Shown in pieces: positions 16,159 through 25,405 of a stretch of DNA of 64,000 nt. The stretch's first letter is position 1. Each line of letters begins with the position of its first letter. Origin of the DNA: Methanocalculus natronophilus (GTDB lineage Archaea; Halobacteriota; Methanomicrobia; Methanomicrobiales; Methanocorpusculaceae). The notes beneath the pieces are model-generated. The model did not search any database and was not told where the DNA came from. It was given only the letters and a program-made list of their open reading frames with translations. Location: NCBI RefSeq assembly GCF_038751955.1, contig NZ_JBCEXH010000002.1:291665-355664 (forward strand). Reading direction: 5' to 3'. The translations under genes and the position numbers were made by a program.

Positions 16159-17181
16159 TTACCGGATCGGCGTGAACCCAAGTGAATGGTTGGTGAGCGC
16201 AATTGATTCTTCTGCATCGGTAATGGTGCCCATCATCGCCCGGATACAGTCGATCGTCTCCACCACCACGTCTGCTTCCTGGTGAATTGCCTGGAAGAAG
16301 GTGAGATCGTCTCCATCAACAGCTATCGACTCCTCGAATACGCCGTTCTCCCAGAGATCTGATCGTGGCCGGCCCAGGTCCATCACGTATTCTTTCAGTT
16401 CAGCCGTGGATGTGATCCCGGTCTCTTTCCTGATAAGCCCGATCCTGGGGTTCTTCCTGATCAGCTCAAGAATCCTCTCCCGGTCTCCTGGTTTTTCCAG
16501 ATCCATCTGGACAACATGCATATGCATCATCGTTGTCGGCACAATCAATGCCGTTGTCACTATCCTGGTATCCGGGAGAACCGACTGGACATCAGGGCCG
16601 TGGTGGGACGGTATCGTCACGGGGTTTAAGACGATTGCGTCAATCGGCCCCCGCTTGATATCGCCCGGATCGCCGCCGCGGCGGATCATCGTTGCGCGTG
16701 TCTTTCTGATGCCAAACTCGTCGCCGATGAGCTTGATCATCCGGCAGAGACCGGTGGTGTTGCAGGAGACAACCCGTGCATAATCCCTTTGAATGGCGTC
16801 TGGGTAATTGCATGATGAAGAGAAGGAGAACCCTGCAACCTCGTGGTCCTCGCCGCCCTGCCAGATGGCCTTAATACCGGCTTTCTCATACAATGCACGG
16901 TTCTTTGCACCAACGCCGCCGGGTGTTGCGTCCACAACGATGTCGCAGGCAGCAAGCATCTCCTCAACCGATCCTGCAACAGGCAGCCCTGCCTTCTCAA
17001 ATGCATCCTTCTTTGTGATATCTGCGATATACAGTGGGAACCCACGTGCTTTTGCGACATATGCCTCGCTTGATGGCTTTGTCTTGGATACCCCGACAAC
17101 CGTCATATCCGGCTGGCAGGTGACTGCATCAGCAACCCGTTTTCCAATCGTTCCAAACCCGTTAATTGCAACCCGAATCAT
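16159..17181 (-). CDS. gap: Glyceraldehyde-3-phosphate dehydrogenase, archaeal type II
   Basis: Phosphorylating GAPDH of gluconeogenesis/glycolysis, 340 residues, the usual archaeal length. Nucleotide-binding MIRVAINGFGTIGKRVAD at the N-terminus, catalytic Cys in SCNTTGLCR, and the archaeal signatures RRGGDPGDIKRGP and PTTMMHMH. The longer open frame to 17262 adds 27 residues ahead of the conserved start, so ATG 17181 (or 17187) is preferred. It lies downstream of an unrecognised gene that ends at 17262, on the same strand. Confidence 0.95.
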   Translation of the reverse strand: MIRVAINGFGTIGKRVADAVTCQPDMTVVGVSKTKPSSEAYVAKARGFPLYIADITKKDAFEKAGLPVAGSVEEMLAACDIVVDATPGGVGAKNRALYEKAGIKAIWQGGEDHEVAGFSFSSSCNYPDAIQRDYARVVSCNTTGLCRMIKLIGDEFGIRKTRATMIRRGGDPGDIKRGPIDAIVLNPVTIPSHHGPDVQSVLPDTRIVTTALIVPTTMMHMHVVQMDLEKPGDRERILELIRKNPRIGLIRKETGITSTAELKEYVMDLGRPRSDLWENGVFEESIAVDGDDLTFFQAIHQEADVVVETIDCIRAMMGTITDAEESIALTNHSLGFTPIR

Positions 17182-17261
17182 ATCCATGAATGCTAAGTTT
17201 GGCATTATTAAGTTTCTCTCTCTTGGAATTCCAAGTAGGTCTGGAGTGTTCACCTGGAGCA

Positions 17262-17885
17262 TTATGTATCTTCGCTTGCAAATTCAGAGAAGAATTCATC
17301 TGATACAAGTGCACCAGCCCCTGCCTCATCGACCATCAGCTGGGCATCAAGGGTGATCCAGGTCTTCGTCCGGTGTATGGGGTTTGTCGGGCAGAAACCC
17401 TCGGCCCTGAAACTGAAGGGGATGCCTTCCGGCGTTATGCAGTGGATGACGTCTGCTTTCAGCGGGTAAAAGGAGAGTCCGTCCCGCTCAAGGCAGGGGA
17501 GGCTTCCGTAACTGAGCGTCTCCAGTTTCGTGACTTCTGCTCCATCAAAGAGCATGACGAGATCGCGCCCGACTGCCTGGTCAATCAGGTCGACCCCGAC
17601 CCCGGAGTCAGGGCTGTAGCGGTTGCCACGGATAAAGAGTGCGATTCCTGCCTCACCGAGCTCTCCTTCATCCTCAAGGCAGAACCCGCCGGTATCGAGT
17701 ACAACCGGCAGTGAAGACGCATTCCGCAGCTTGAGGAGGGTAAACCAGAGCCTGACCCCGCGTGTGGTGGTGCAGTCGTATTCGTATGCAAAATCGACAA
17801 TATGGGACCCGCGTATCGCACCCGCTATCTCTTCAATGATCTCACGGTTTTCTGGTTCCATATGAGTATACTGCATCGCCTGCAC
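17262..17885 (-). CDS. Hypothetical protein, 200-207 residues
   Basis: No family recognised. Soluble, acidic, apparently alpha/beta, with no signal peptide or membrane segment. Distinct stretches are IVDFAYEYDCTTTRGVRLWF, VVLDTGGFCLEDEGELGE and a C-terminal FCPTNPIHRTKTWITLDAQ. Possible starts are GTG 17885, ATG 17876 and ATG 17861; a GGGGAGAG stretch stands upstream of 17885. It precedes gap by about 80 bp on the same strand and may be co-transcribed. Codon use matches its neighbours, which supports a real gene. Confidence 0.65.
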   Translation of the reverse strand: MQAMQYTHMEPENREIIEEIAGAIRGSHIVDFAYEYDCTTTRGVRLWFTLLKLRNASSLPVVLDTGGFCLEDEGELGEAGIALFIRGNRYSPDSGVGVDLIDQAVGRDLVMLFDGAEVTKLETLSYGSLPCLERDGLSFYPLKADVIHCITPEGIPFSFRAEGFCPTNPIHRTKTWITLDAQLMVDEAGAGALVSDEFFSEFASEDT

Positions 17886-18003
17886 GCTATCCGGATACTC
17901 AGTCTCTCCCCTTCAAACTACATCAAGATACCTGAAACCAGATACCACAACCCTGTACCCTTGAGCATAACTGCTATGTAGGAGACCGCTCCTGATCAGT
18001 GGT

Positions 18004-18564
18004 ATGGCAGATACCGCTCTTCTGATAGTTGATATGCAGAACGATTTTGCAGGCAGGGACGCTCCCCTCAGGGTGGCCGGAGCTGATGCAATCATCCCGC
18101 AGATACAGGCTCTCCTGCATCATTTCAGGAGAGAAGATCTCCCGGTGATTCATATCCTCAGGGTACACCGGATGGATGGTGCGGATGTCGAACATTTCCG
18201 GAGGGAGATCTTTTCCAAAACCCCGTTTGCGGTTGCCGGGACACAAGGTGCTGAGGTGATTGCTGATCTCTCCCCGGTGCCGGGGGAGTATATCATATCA
18301 AAGACGCGGATGAGCGGTTTTATGGGGACAGATCTCGATCTGCTGCTGCGATCGGCAGGCATCAGAACTGTTGTGGTCTCTGGTATCCAGACACCCAACT
18401 GCATCAGGACTACAGTCTTTGATGCAATGGCATATGGATATGATACCGTCGTTGTCTCTGATGCAACCGCTGCTGCCACACCAGAGATCCATGAGACAAA
18501 TCTCCGTGATATGGCAGCAATCGGGGTCTCTCTCACCACGACTCATGCATATCTCTTTGGATGA
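18004..18564 (+). CDS. Isochorismatase-fold cysteine hydrolase
   Basis: 186-residue member of the isochorismatase/nicotinamidase superfamily. Catalytic triad: Asp in LLIVDMQNDF (Asp10), Lys in ISKTRMSGF, and Cys in VVSGIQTPNCIRTT, with the conserved cis-peptide region before it. The substrate is unknown; nicotinamidase and small-amide hydrolases are both possible. The metal-binding Asp-X-His pair of true nicotinamidases is not clearly present (LRVHRMDG at that place). ATG 18004. It precedes the M24 peptidase by about 85 bp in the same direction. Confidence 0.85.
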   Translation: MADTALLIVDMQNDFAGRDAPLRVAGADAIIPQIQALLHHFRREDLPVIHILRVHRMDGADVEHFRREIFSKTPFAVAGTQGAEVIADLSPVPGEYIISKTRMSGFMGTDLDLLLRSAGIRTVVVSGIQTPNCIRTTVFDAMAYGYDTVVVSDATAAATPEIHETNLRDMAAIGVSLTTTHAYLFG

Positions 18565-18649
18565 TTTCTGACCTTGGGAAATTCGATCATAGGATCCCTT
18601 TTGGTGAGACGAGACTATCAAGTAGTTTTGGGTTGATACCGGGTACACC

Positions 18650-19846
18650 ATGCAGGCAAAAGTACCGGTATCGGAACTCAATTCCCGTCTCCTCCGGTTC
18701 CGGCAGCGGATGGAGAGATCAGCTCCTGACTGGGAGCTTGCGGCCTTCTTTGGAAAGATCAACCAGTACTACTTCACCGGGACAATGCAGGATGGTCTCC
18801 TGCTTGTTCCACGCGATGGCGATCCCGTCTACTGGGTACGCCGGAGTTATGACCGGGCTCTTCTGGAGTCACGATTCCCTGATATCAGGGAGATGCAAAG
18901 CTTCAGGGATGTGGCAGGTGCAATGGGCTCGTATCCCAAAACCTGCCATATCGAGACGGAGATCGTCCCGATAGCCCTCCTTGACCGGTTCAAAAAGCAT
19001 ATTCCGGTGACGCAGTTTGCATCTCTTGACACCCAGATCGCGTATACAAGAGCAGAGAAGAGCAGCTATGAGATCGAACGGATGAGGCGGTCAGGTGAAA
19101 TCCACCGGTATGTGCTTGAGGATCGCGTCCCCGAACTCCTCTATTCCGGGATGAGCGAGGCGGATCTCGGCTGTCTTCTCCATACGACCCTGATCGAGGA
19201 GGGCCATCACGGGATCATCCGGTTCTCGATGTTTGGAAACGAGATCGTCCTTGGCCAGATCGCCTTTGGCGATCATTCAATCGCCCCGACATATTTCAAT
19301 GGCCCTGGCGGGGCAGTCGGCCTCTCTCCGGCAGTCCCGCTGCTTGGGTCGCGTGAGCGAAAACTGCGGAAAGGCGACCTGGTCTTCCTGGATGTCGGGT
19401 GCGGGTATGAAGGCTACCATACCGATAAAACCATGATCTACCAGTTCGGCAGCCCCCTCCCCGATGAAGCCCTCACCGCTCACGAGGCCTGCCTTAATCT
19501 CCAGGAGAAGGCCGCATCACTTCTCCGTCCGCACGCAATACCAGCAGATATCTATAAATTGATCCTCGAATCGGTTGAAGAAGAGTATCTCCCGAACTTC
19601 ATGGGTTTTGGCAGGAGGCGTGTTCCATTCATCGGCCATGGCGTCGGCCTGGAGGTTGATGAATACCCGGTCATTGCAGACGGGTTTACAGAACCCCTTG
19701 CAATCGGCATGACGATTGCCCTTGAGCCAAAGATCGGGATCGCCGGTGTCGGGATGGTCGGAGGCGAGAATACCTATCTTGTCGGGGCAGGCGGAGGAGA
19801 GTCGATCACCGGCACGAGCCCGGGGCTGATCGAGGTGGGGTTTTAG
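18650..19846 (+). CDS. M24-family metallopeptidase (Xaa-Pro aminopeptidase-like)
   Basis: 398-residue pita-bread peptidase of the Xaa-Pro aminopeptidase/dipeptidase group, cytoplasmic. An N-terminal creatinase-like domain (1-160) is followed by the catalytic domain. All five dinuclear-metal ligands can be placed: the two Asp in DVGCGYEGYHTDKT, His in GHGVGLEVDEYP, Glu in IALEPKIGI and Glu in MVGGENTYLV. ATG 18650; no membrane segment. Probably hydrolyses proline-containing peptides. Confidence 0.9.
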   Translation: MQAKVPVSELNSRLLRFRQRMERSAPDWELAAFFGKINQYYFTGTMQDGLLLVPRDGDPVYWVRRSYDRALLESRFPDIREMQSFRDVAGAMGSYPKTCHIETEIVPIALLDRFKKHIPVTQFASLDTQIAYTRAEKSSYEIERMRRSGEIHRYVLEDRVPELLYSGMSEADLGCLLHTTLIEEGHHGIIRFSMFGNEIVLGQIAFGDHSIAPTYFNGPGGAVGLSPAVPLLGSRERKLRKGDLVFLDVGCGYEGYHTDKTMIYQFGSPLPDEALTAHEACLNLQEKAASLLRPHAIPADIYKLILESVEEEYLPNFMGFGRRRVPFIGHGVGLEVDEYPVIADGFTEPLAIGMTIALEPKIGIAGVGMVGGENTYLVGAGGGESITGTSPGLIEVGF

Positions 19847-19861
19847 CCCCCCCTTTTGGAT

Positions 19862-21523
19862 TCAGATTCCCGAATAGATTCCCGAACCAATAAGCCAGTC
19901 CGGGCCTGCCGGTACCACATAACAGAGTTTTACGCTTTCAAGGCCGGTTGCGGGGCTTGTGTGGGTGACATAGACAAATCCTCCACCCTCTTCTGCAACC
20001 ATTATCTCCCATGCAACAGCCCTGACCCCGTACCTGTCCTCAAAGTCGAGCCGCTCTGATCCGATCTTTGCTGGCTGGTAGGGGAGGGCAAGTGTGGTGC
20101 CGTCATACCCATAGGCGAAGATGTAGTCATCCAGAAGCCCAAACTCTCCATCCTGGTCATTGAAGGCTGCAAGTGCCTCCTCTTTGCCATGTGCGTTCGC
20201 ATACTCCCGTGCATGGTGGACACGGAGCACCAGTGCATCCCGGTCAGCTTCAGAAAACTCTGCCCTGATGCCGGAGAGATAGATGCCTGATCCAACAAAC
20301 CAGGTCTCATCGACCGGCTGGACATACGAGAGTTTCAGATCCCTACCAAACCCGGCTGATGGATCAGGGTACACATAATAGATGCTGCCTCCACCGGTTT
20401 CTGCTCTCCAGCAGAGCCCGTCAATAAAGAGGACTCCATAGGGATCTGCTATCCCCCGCCTGTTCTCCCCGACGAGTCCGGGCTGGAAGGGGAGGGCAAG
20501 TGTGGTGCCGTCATATGCATAGGCAAAGATGTAGAGCTCCCCCCTGACAAAGTCGCCCTCGGGATCATTGAATGCCGACAGGGCCGCCTCTCTTCCATGG
20601 TCGCGTGCATATGCAGCAGCTTCTGCAACAAACGCCTTCATATTGTTGATATCTGCATCAGTCTTTGCGGCAGCTTCAGTCTCAGCGGCCGGATCTCTAT
20701 GGGCTCCTTCATACGTGGTGACAACCACCCGCCATTCTGCACCATCGACTGCAACGGTTCCAAAGAGAGCTATCTTCCTCACCTCTTCCTGCCAGTTCCT
20801 GTCCCAGAAGGTATAGGTTGTTAATCCGCTCTCCCGGGAGACGATCTCCTGAAATGCCTCCTGGAGCCCGGGTTCCTGGTAGATGGGATCGGTGAAGATG
20901 TTCCGTCCGATCTCGTCTGCGGTTGTATCATAGATGACCCGTCCGCCTTTCTCGATGACCCAGATGTCATATCTGGTCGTGGCGATGATCGGCTCAACCA
21001 TGCGGCCGATCATCTCCTCCGGCCGGTAGGTGATATCGGTGTAGCCGAGATAGTTTCCGTCCGCATCAAAGATGGGGCTGCTCTGTGATATGCCATAGAA
21101 CCCCTCAACAAGCCAGAAGACATCCGAGACGATTGTCATCTGCTCGGTATTGGCTCTCTCTACAGCATCCTGGTACGAGAGATCCATGCCGACGAGATCG
21201 GTGTAGTCTTCTGGAACAGCTGCACGCACTACACCGTCTCTTCCGATGATCAGCGTCGAGATTCCATAGGGGAACATCTGAAGCCTCTCTTCGAGGTCCG
21301 GCAGCAGGTGGGCGGTGTCTTCGATTCCGTCTGCACCAGGCAGTGCAGCATTTGCTTCTGTCGCATCTGAGATGGCATTGAGCTCGGATTCAATGGCTTC
21401 CATTGATTCCTGGAGCACCTGCTCCATCATCCTGGTTTCGTCTCTTTCTTCCCTGTCGAGGCAGCCTGCGGCAGAAGCCGCCAGGATAAGCCAGGCAAGG
21501 ATGCAGAGTGTCCACATTCGCAT
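19862..21523 (-). CDS. Lipoprotein with Cache sensor domain and two repeated Cache-like modules
   Basis: 553-residue exported protein. The signal peptide has lipobox AASAAGC (ATG 21523 or 21517), so it is anchored outside the membrane. A double-Cache-like domain (about 30-270) includes IIGRDGVVRAAVPED and DADGNYLGYTDITY. It is followed by two homologous modules of about 115 residues, each containing a YAxxHGxEAALxAFND helix, an IFAYxYDGTTLALPxQP strand region and an ending WxxGSGIY. There is no kinase, HAMP or methyl-accepting domain, so it binds ligands without its own output; it may hand signals to another membrane protein. No candidate partner is adjacent. Confidence 0.8.
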   Translation of the reverse strand: MRMWTLCILAWLILAASAAGCLDREERDETRMMEQVLQESMEAIESELNAISDATEANAALPGADGIEDTAHLLPDLEERLQMFPYGISTLIIGRDGVVRAAVPEDYTDLVGMDLSYQDAVERANTEQMTIVSDVFWLVEGFYGISQSSPIFDADGNYLGYTDITYRPEEMIGRMVEPIIATTRYDIWVIEKGGRVIYDTTADEIGRNIFTDPIYQEPGLQEAFQEIVSRESGLTTYTFWDRNWQEEVRKIALFGTVAVDGAEWRVVVTTYEGAHRDPAAETEAAAKTDADINNMKAFVAEAAAYARDHGREAALSAFNDPEGDFVRGELYIFAYAYDGTTLALPFQPGLVGENRRGIADPYGVLFIDGLCWRAETGGGSIYYVYPDPSAGFGRDLKLSYVQPVDETWFVGSGIYLSGIRAEFSEADRDALVLRVHHAREYANAHGKEEALAAFNDQDGEFGLLDDYIFAYGYDGTTLALPYQPAKIGSERLDFEDRYGVRAVAWEIMVAEEGGGFVYVTHTSPATGLESVKLCYVVPAGPDWLIGSGIYSGI

Positions 21524-21620
21524 AGAGAAGGCTATGCAATTTTGGAGTATAAAATAGGGATGGGTGGAGAAAGGTTTATGATTTTGCTGATACAACTTTT
21601 GTATTAAACAAGTGAGATCG

Positions 21621-21878
21621 ATGTCGCGACGAAATACGCGGTTTTCACGGGATATCCTCTACGAGGAGGATTCATTTGGGTATTTTGGTGATACACTGGA
21701 ATATCTGGAGGCAAAGAATCCAAAACGAAAGAATCAAAAAGAGAAGTTCCGTTTACAGGGTGCAAAGAAGAAACCCGGCCTGCGGGATGAGTATGATGAT
21801 ACCGGTTTTCCCAATCCCCGTATAAAGAATAAAACAAAAGGCAGACAGACCGGTTTTGATCTGGATTCATTCAGGTAG
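21621..21878 (+). CDS. Small basic hypothetical protein
   Basis: 85 residues from ATG 21621 (a GTG at 21612 is in frame). Rich in Lys/Arg/Asp/Asn: MSRRNTRFSRDILYEEDSFG, then NPKRKNQKEKFRLQGAKKKP. Hydrophilic and probably partly disordered; nucleic-acid binding is possible but not shown. It diverges from the Cache lipoprotein, and the shared spacer is A/T-rich. The opposite strand gives only a poor frame. Confidence 0.5.
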   Translation: MSRRNTRFSRDILYEEDSFGYFGDTLEYLEAKNPKRKNQKEKFRLQGAKKKPGLRDEYDDTGFPNPRIKNKTKGRQTGFDLDSFR

Positions 21879-21970
21879 GGTTCAGCCTTGCCTGTGGATT
21901 TGTTCAAATCAGGCATGGCTCCTCCACCCTGACCGGGAGACATGGATTGGAAGACAGAGGCGGATGGTGA

Positions 21971-22690
21971 CTACCGTTTCCAGTCCTTCTTCATAGCTTC
22001 TCTTCGCATCTCATCAGGCATCAGTTCAATTGCATACCGAAGAGCCGTCCGGGGCATTCTTTGCTTCTTCTTCTGGACATACCAGAAGATCTCGTCCCGG
22101 TGCTTCCGGCTTGCCTCCTTCAAAAGCCATCCATATCCCTTCTGCACGAGATCGTCTGTATCCTCAAGGAGGATATCTGCGATCCAAAATACTGCATCCA
22201 GAAAATCCCCCTTCCTTGCAGGGACGATGAATGAGACTGCGGCTGCACGCCTGAGCCACCGGTTCCCTGATTCCGCCCAGCTGAAGAGCCGTGTGGAACA
22301 GTCCGGGTACTGCACCAGGAAGCTGCCGACGGTATGGTTGCAGAATGTGTCGCAGGTTGCCCAGTTTGTGATATAAGAATCAATCCAGTTCTCAAAGAGG
22401 ATCAGATCAGCCTTTTCGAACCGGTCACTGAAATGCGGCAGCCATGCTGCTGCAATAAAAGACTCTTCCAGATACCCTGCAGCCAGCAGTTCCTCGCAGA
22501 GTGCAAATATCCCGGTTTTCTCCATCGTTTTCAGGGCAGGGAGATAGGATCGCGATAATTTTGTCACCTCGGCGGTCTTCAGGCCATAGGCGGTCACCTC
22601 CTCCCGGAAGAACCGCTTCCCGCTCTCTGCACGTGATGGATCGGCCCTTTCCTTTAATGAGGATCGGATCTCATCCAGGATTGCATGCAT
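21971..22690 (-). CDS. AlkD-like DNA alkylation repair protein (HEAT repeats)
   Basis: 239 residues from ATG 22690. Alpha-helical HEAT-like protein of the AlkD family, which removes bulky or cationic alkylated bases. Recognisable stretches are KRFFREEVTAYGLKTAEV, WIDSYITNWATCDTFCNHTVG, the RAAAVSFIVPARKG helix and WLLKEASRKHRDEIFWYV. The catalytic-type Trp and Asp of AlkD correspond to IDSYITNWATCD. The open frame upstream (to 22861) lies within the MATE gene and is not conserved in character. It sits downstream of the MATE gene on the same strand, overlapping none of it from ATG 22690. Confidence 0.85.
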   Translation of the reverse strand: MHAILDEIRSSLKERADPSRAESGKRFFREEVTAYGLKTAEVTKLSRSYLPALKTMEKTGIFALCEELLAAGYLEESFIAAAWLPHFSDRFEKADLILFENWIDSYITNWATCDTFCNHTVGSFLVQYPDCSTRLFSWAESGNRWLRRAAAVSFIVPARKGDFLDAVFWIADILLEDTDDLVQKGYGWLLKEASRKHRDEIFWYVQKKKQRMPRTALRYAIELMPDEMRREAMKKDWKR

Positions 22691-22773
22691 ACAGGATATC
22701 CCAATTTCCGGGGCAATAATCGTTTCCTCGTAACCCGGCGTATTGTTCCGGCACCCCACTTTTTGGGCTCTCC

Positions 22774-24141
22774 TCATCGAACAAGCCCCCGTGTGTAGCG
22801 CCGCATCCAGGCGAATCCAAGGAGACCACCACAGGTGTTTCCTGCAACAATCCCCCACCATATCCCGCTTTCACCAAAGGAGAGGGATATGCCGAGCACC
22901 TGGATGAAAACAGCGATAAAGACGATGTTCCTGAAGAATTCAAGGATCAGTGCTGAGATACCCCTGCCTGTTCCCTGGAAGATGGCAGATGAGAAGATGC
23001 CTGCCGGGACAAAGGGGAAGAACCAGCAGATTGTCCTGAGGAATGCCGTGATACCCGGTGCGAGATGTGCGCTCTCAGCCGAATACGTGAAAATGACTGC
23101 GAGATATGGTGCCAGAAGCCAGGTGGCTGCCGTCAGGGCGAGAGAGATGACGATCCCATACCCTAGAGCAATTCTATGAACCTGGCGGAGTCGCTCAAAG
23201 TCCCGTGCTCCATATGATGCCCCTGCAAGTGAGATTAGGGCAACTGAGATCCCAATCAGCGGGATGATCGAGAAGAGAACCACCCGCCATCCCGCGGTAT
23301 AGACTGCAACCCCGTCATTACCGCTGGTGGTGACAAGGAGGGCATTGATCAGGATCGCAACGACCGACATCATCACGAACTGGAGGCTTCCTGGGATCCC
23401 AACCCTGATGATATCTGCTGATATCTCCCGCTCCGGCCGGATATCCTTTCTCCTCAGGGTGACGTAGGTCTTCTGTTCAATACAGAGCCAGTAGGTGATC
23501 ACAGCAGTTACAAGAAGAATCGAGATGACTGTAGCCCAGGCAGCACCGGCAACCCCAAGCCCCATCGGGTAGATGAGGATCGGATCAAGGATACAGTTGA
23601 TCACAGCCGATGCACCCATTGCATACATCGTCTTTCTGGTTGATCCCTCTGCATTGAAGATGGCATACGAGATAGAGGCAAAGAGGAGGAAGGGAGTTCC
23701 TAAAAAGACGATCCTTGCATATTCGGCAGTCAGCGCAGTTGCATCCCCTGCACCAAGGAGGGCGGCTATGGGCTCTGCATACAGGACCAGACACGGTGTG
23801 ATCAGAGCCGAGATGATCAGGATCAACCCTATTCCCTGCATCGCAGCCCGGCCAGCACCCATCCGGTCCCCGGATCCGATCCTCCTGGCTATTGCAGAGG
23901 TGACACCGGCACCAAGCCCGTTCCCAAGCCCGATCAGGATCAGGAAGAGCGGGGTGACAAACCCGACTGCGGCCAGTGCATCTTCCCCAAGTCCTGCAAC
24001 CCAGATTGCATCAACGAGATTGTAGACTGACTGGAGGAGCATCGCGATGATGACCGGGATAGAGAGGTGTATGATCGCTTGTTTTGGGTCTCCTTTCAGG
24101 AGGGAGATTCCTCTGTGGCTCGTATGGGGTGGAGTGTTCAT
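22774..24141 (-). CDS. MATE-family efflux transporter
   Basis: 455-residue, 12-helix multidrug/toxin extruder of the DinF/NorM superfamily, driven by Na+ or H+. The beginning (GDPKQAIIHLSIPVIIAMLLQSVYNLVDAIWVAGLGEDALAAVGF) is typical; the two six-helix halves are joined by the cytoplasmic LRRKDIRPEREI loop. ATG 24141. The substrate is unknown. It is followed by alkD, so a shared role in toxicant or alkylation stress is conceivable (inference only). Confidence 0.93.
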   Translation of the reverse strand: MNTPPHTSHRGISLLKGDPKQAIIHLSIPVIIAMLLQSVYNLVDAIWVAGLGEDALAAVGFVTPLFLILIGLGNGLGAGVTSAIARRIGSGDRMGAGRAAMQGIGLILIISALITPCLVLYAEPIAALLGAGDATALTAEYARIVFLGTPFLLFASISYAIFNAEGSTRKTMYAMGASAVINCILDPILIYPMGLGVAGAAWATVISILLVTAVITYWLCIEQKTYVTLRRKDIRPEREISADIIRVGIPGSLQFVMMSVVAILINALLVTTSGNDGVAVYTAGWRVVLFSIIPLIGISVALISLAGASYGARDFERLRQVHRIALGYGIVISLALTAATWLLAPYLAVIFTYSAESAHLAPGITAFLRTICWFFPFVPAGIFSSAIFQGTGRGISALILEFFRNIVFIAVFIQVLGISLSFGESGIWWGIVAGNTCGGLLGFAWMRRYTRGLVR

Positions 24142-24397
24142 TTTTCTCTATCCGCACAATGGTTTGCTGTTTTGACTCCTGTGGAAATTCAGAGTATCTG
24201 TTGATCCGGAGATTGTTTGGAAAAGAAGCATTTTTTCAGTTACCCGTATGCCGCAAACTGATATGAAGTGTTGGAGTCTCCCGGGCGGACAGGTTTGTAA
24301 CTGACAGGGACGACGGTTTGTGTTGGCAAAGCCACAGGTCTCAAAAACCTTAAGATCTTTTGGAAACGTTTTTCTATCTGGAAAAGAGACGTCCTGT

Positions 24398-24589
24398 ATG
24401 GATAGTCTGGCCGTGCAGGGTCTCAGACTGGCAACGATCCTTGGAGCATTGTGCATAGCTGTGGTTATCGGGCTATTTTTCCAGCTTCCACTCCTTGCAA
24501 TCCTTCTTGTGGCAGTTGCGGCGTATATCATCGGGGATCTTGCTCTCCGGCTGCCAGCTGCTTCTTCTCCCAGGAGAAGACGGGTCTGA
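24398..24589 (+). CDS. Small membrane protein, 63 residues
   Basis: ATG 24398. A hydrophobic stretch of about 40 residues (LRLATILGALCIAVVIGLFF, then QLPLLAILLVAVAAYIIGDL) forms two probable helices, ending in a basic tail SSPRRRRV that would stay in the cytoplasm. Function unknown. The preceding 250 bp after the divergent MATE start hold no gene, only an A/T-rich AAAAACCTTAAG patch that could be the promoter. Confidence 0.6.
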   Translation: MDSLAVQGLRLATILGALCIAVVIGLFFQLPLLAILLVAVAAYIIGDLALRLPAASSPRRRRV

Positions 24590-24727
24590 AAGAGGGCAAT
24601 TGTGATATTCCAGGAGACGATTGCACCTGTGTTCAGTATATAGCCTGTGGCGTTTCCTGGAATGCCCCCATATTCCCGGCGAAAAGCAGCAGGTTTCTTC
24701 ACCTCAGCAGATGAATAGGTTCTATCA

Positions 24728-25405
24728 ATGATGCTTCGGTGCGACCTGCATATTCATACCAGTCATTCGCGGGATGGCGAGAGCAGCGTGGAGATGATCG
24801 TCAGGAGGGCCGAAGAGGTCGGCCTTGACGCAATTGCGATCACCGATCATGATACCGTATCGGGCGCGCTCCATGCCCTGACCCTCCAGACACGGGTTAT
24901 CATCATACCAGGCATTGAGGTCTCGACGAAAGAAGGCCATCTTCTCGTCCTCGGTGTGACCGAACCAATACCTGCGGGTCTCCCGGTCAGGCAGACGATT
25001 GCACTTGCCGAATCCATGGGCGGCGTGACGATCCTTCCACACCCATACCATATGTGGCGGCATGGTGTCGGCCTGAAACTGAAGGATGCGATCAGGCTTG
25101 TTGATGCGGTCGAGGCATTCAACTCCCGGTTTATTGTCGGCATGGCAAACCGAAAGGCTGCCAGGATGGCTTTAAAAGCCGGGAAGCCCTGTATCGGCGG
25201 GAGTGACGCACACCACTGGCGGTATGTCGGGTATGGATCAACCCTTGTTGAAGCCGATCCAACTGTTGCGTCGATCCTTGATGCCATTCGTTTAGGGAGA
25301 ACTGTTGCCTCATGCAGAATGACCCCGCTTCACACCTACACCCGCCAGTCGATCCGGAGCACCTGGAAGAGACTGCGGCGCCGGTTGCCGAACCTCAAAA
25401 TGTGA
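24728..25405 (+). CDS. PHP-domain phosphoesterase
   Basis: 225-residue polymerase-and-histidinol-phosphatase domain protein, probably a metal-dependent phosphoesterase. Trinuclear metal-site motifs are in order: DLHIHTSHSRDG, ITDHDTVSG, PGIEVSTKEGH, HPYHMWRHG and GGSDAHH. Related stand-alone PHP proteins act on nucleoside 5',3'-bisphosphates or oligonucleotides; the substrate here is not decided. ATG 24728. Its end overlaps the 5' end of truA, so the two are translationally linked. Confidence 0.9.
   Translation: MMLRCDLHIHTSHSRDGESSVEMIVRRAEEVGLDAIAITDHDTVSGALHALTLQTRVIIIPGIEVSTKEGHLLVLGVTEPIPAGLPVRQTIALAESMGGVTILPHPYHMWRHGVGLKLKDAIRLVDAVEAFNSRFIVGMANRKAARMALKAGKPCIGGSDAHHWRYVGYGSTLVEADPTVASILDAIRLGRTVASCRMTPLHTYTRQSIRSTWKRLRRRLPNLKM

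Noticed and set aside
24148..24702. 184-codon minus-strand frame over the small membrane protein
   Set aside because: No family features, and the plus-strand 63-residue protein with two helices explains the region better.
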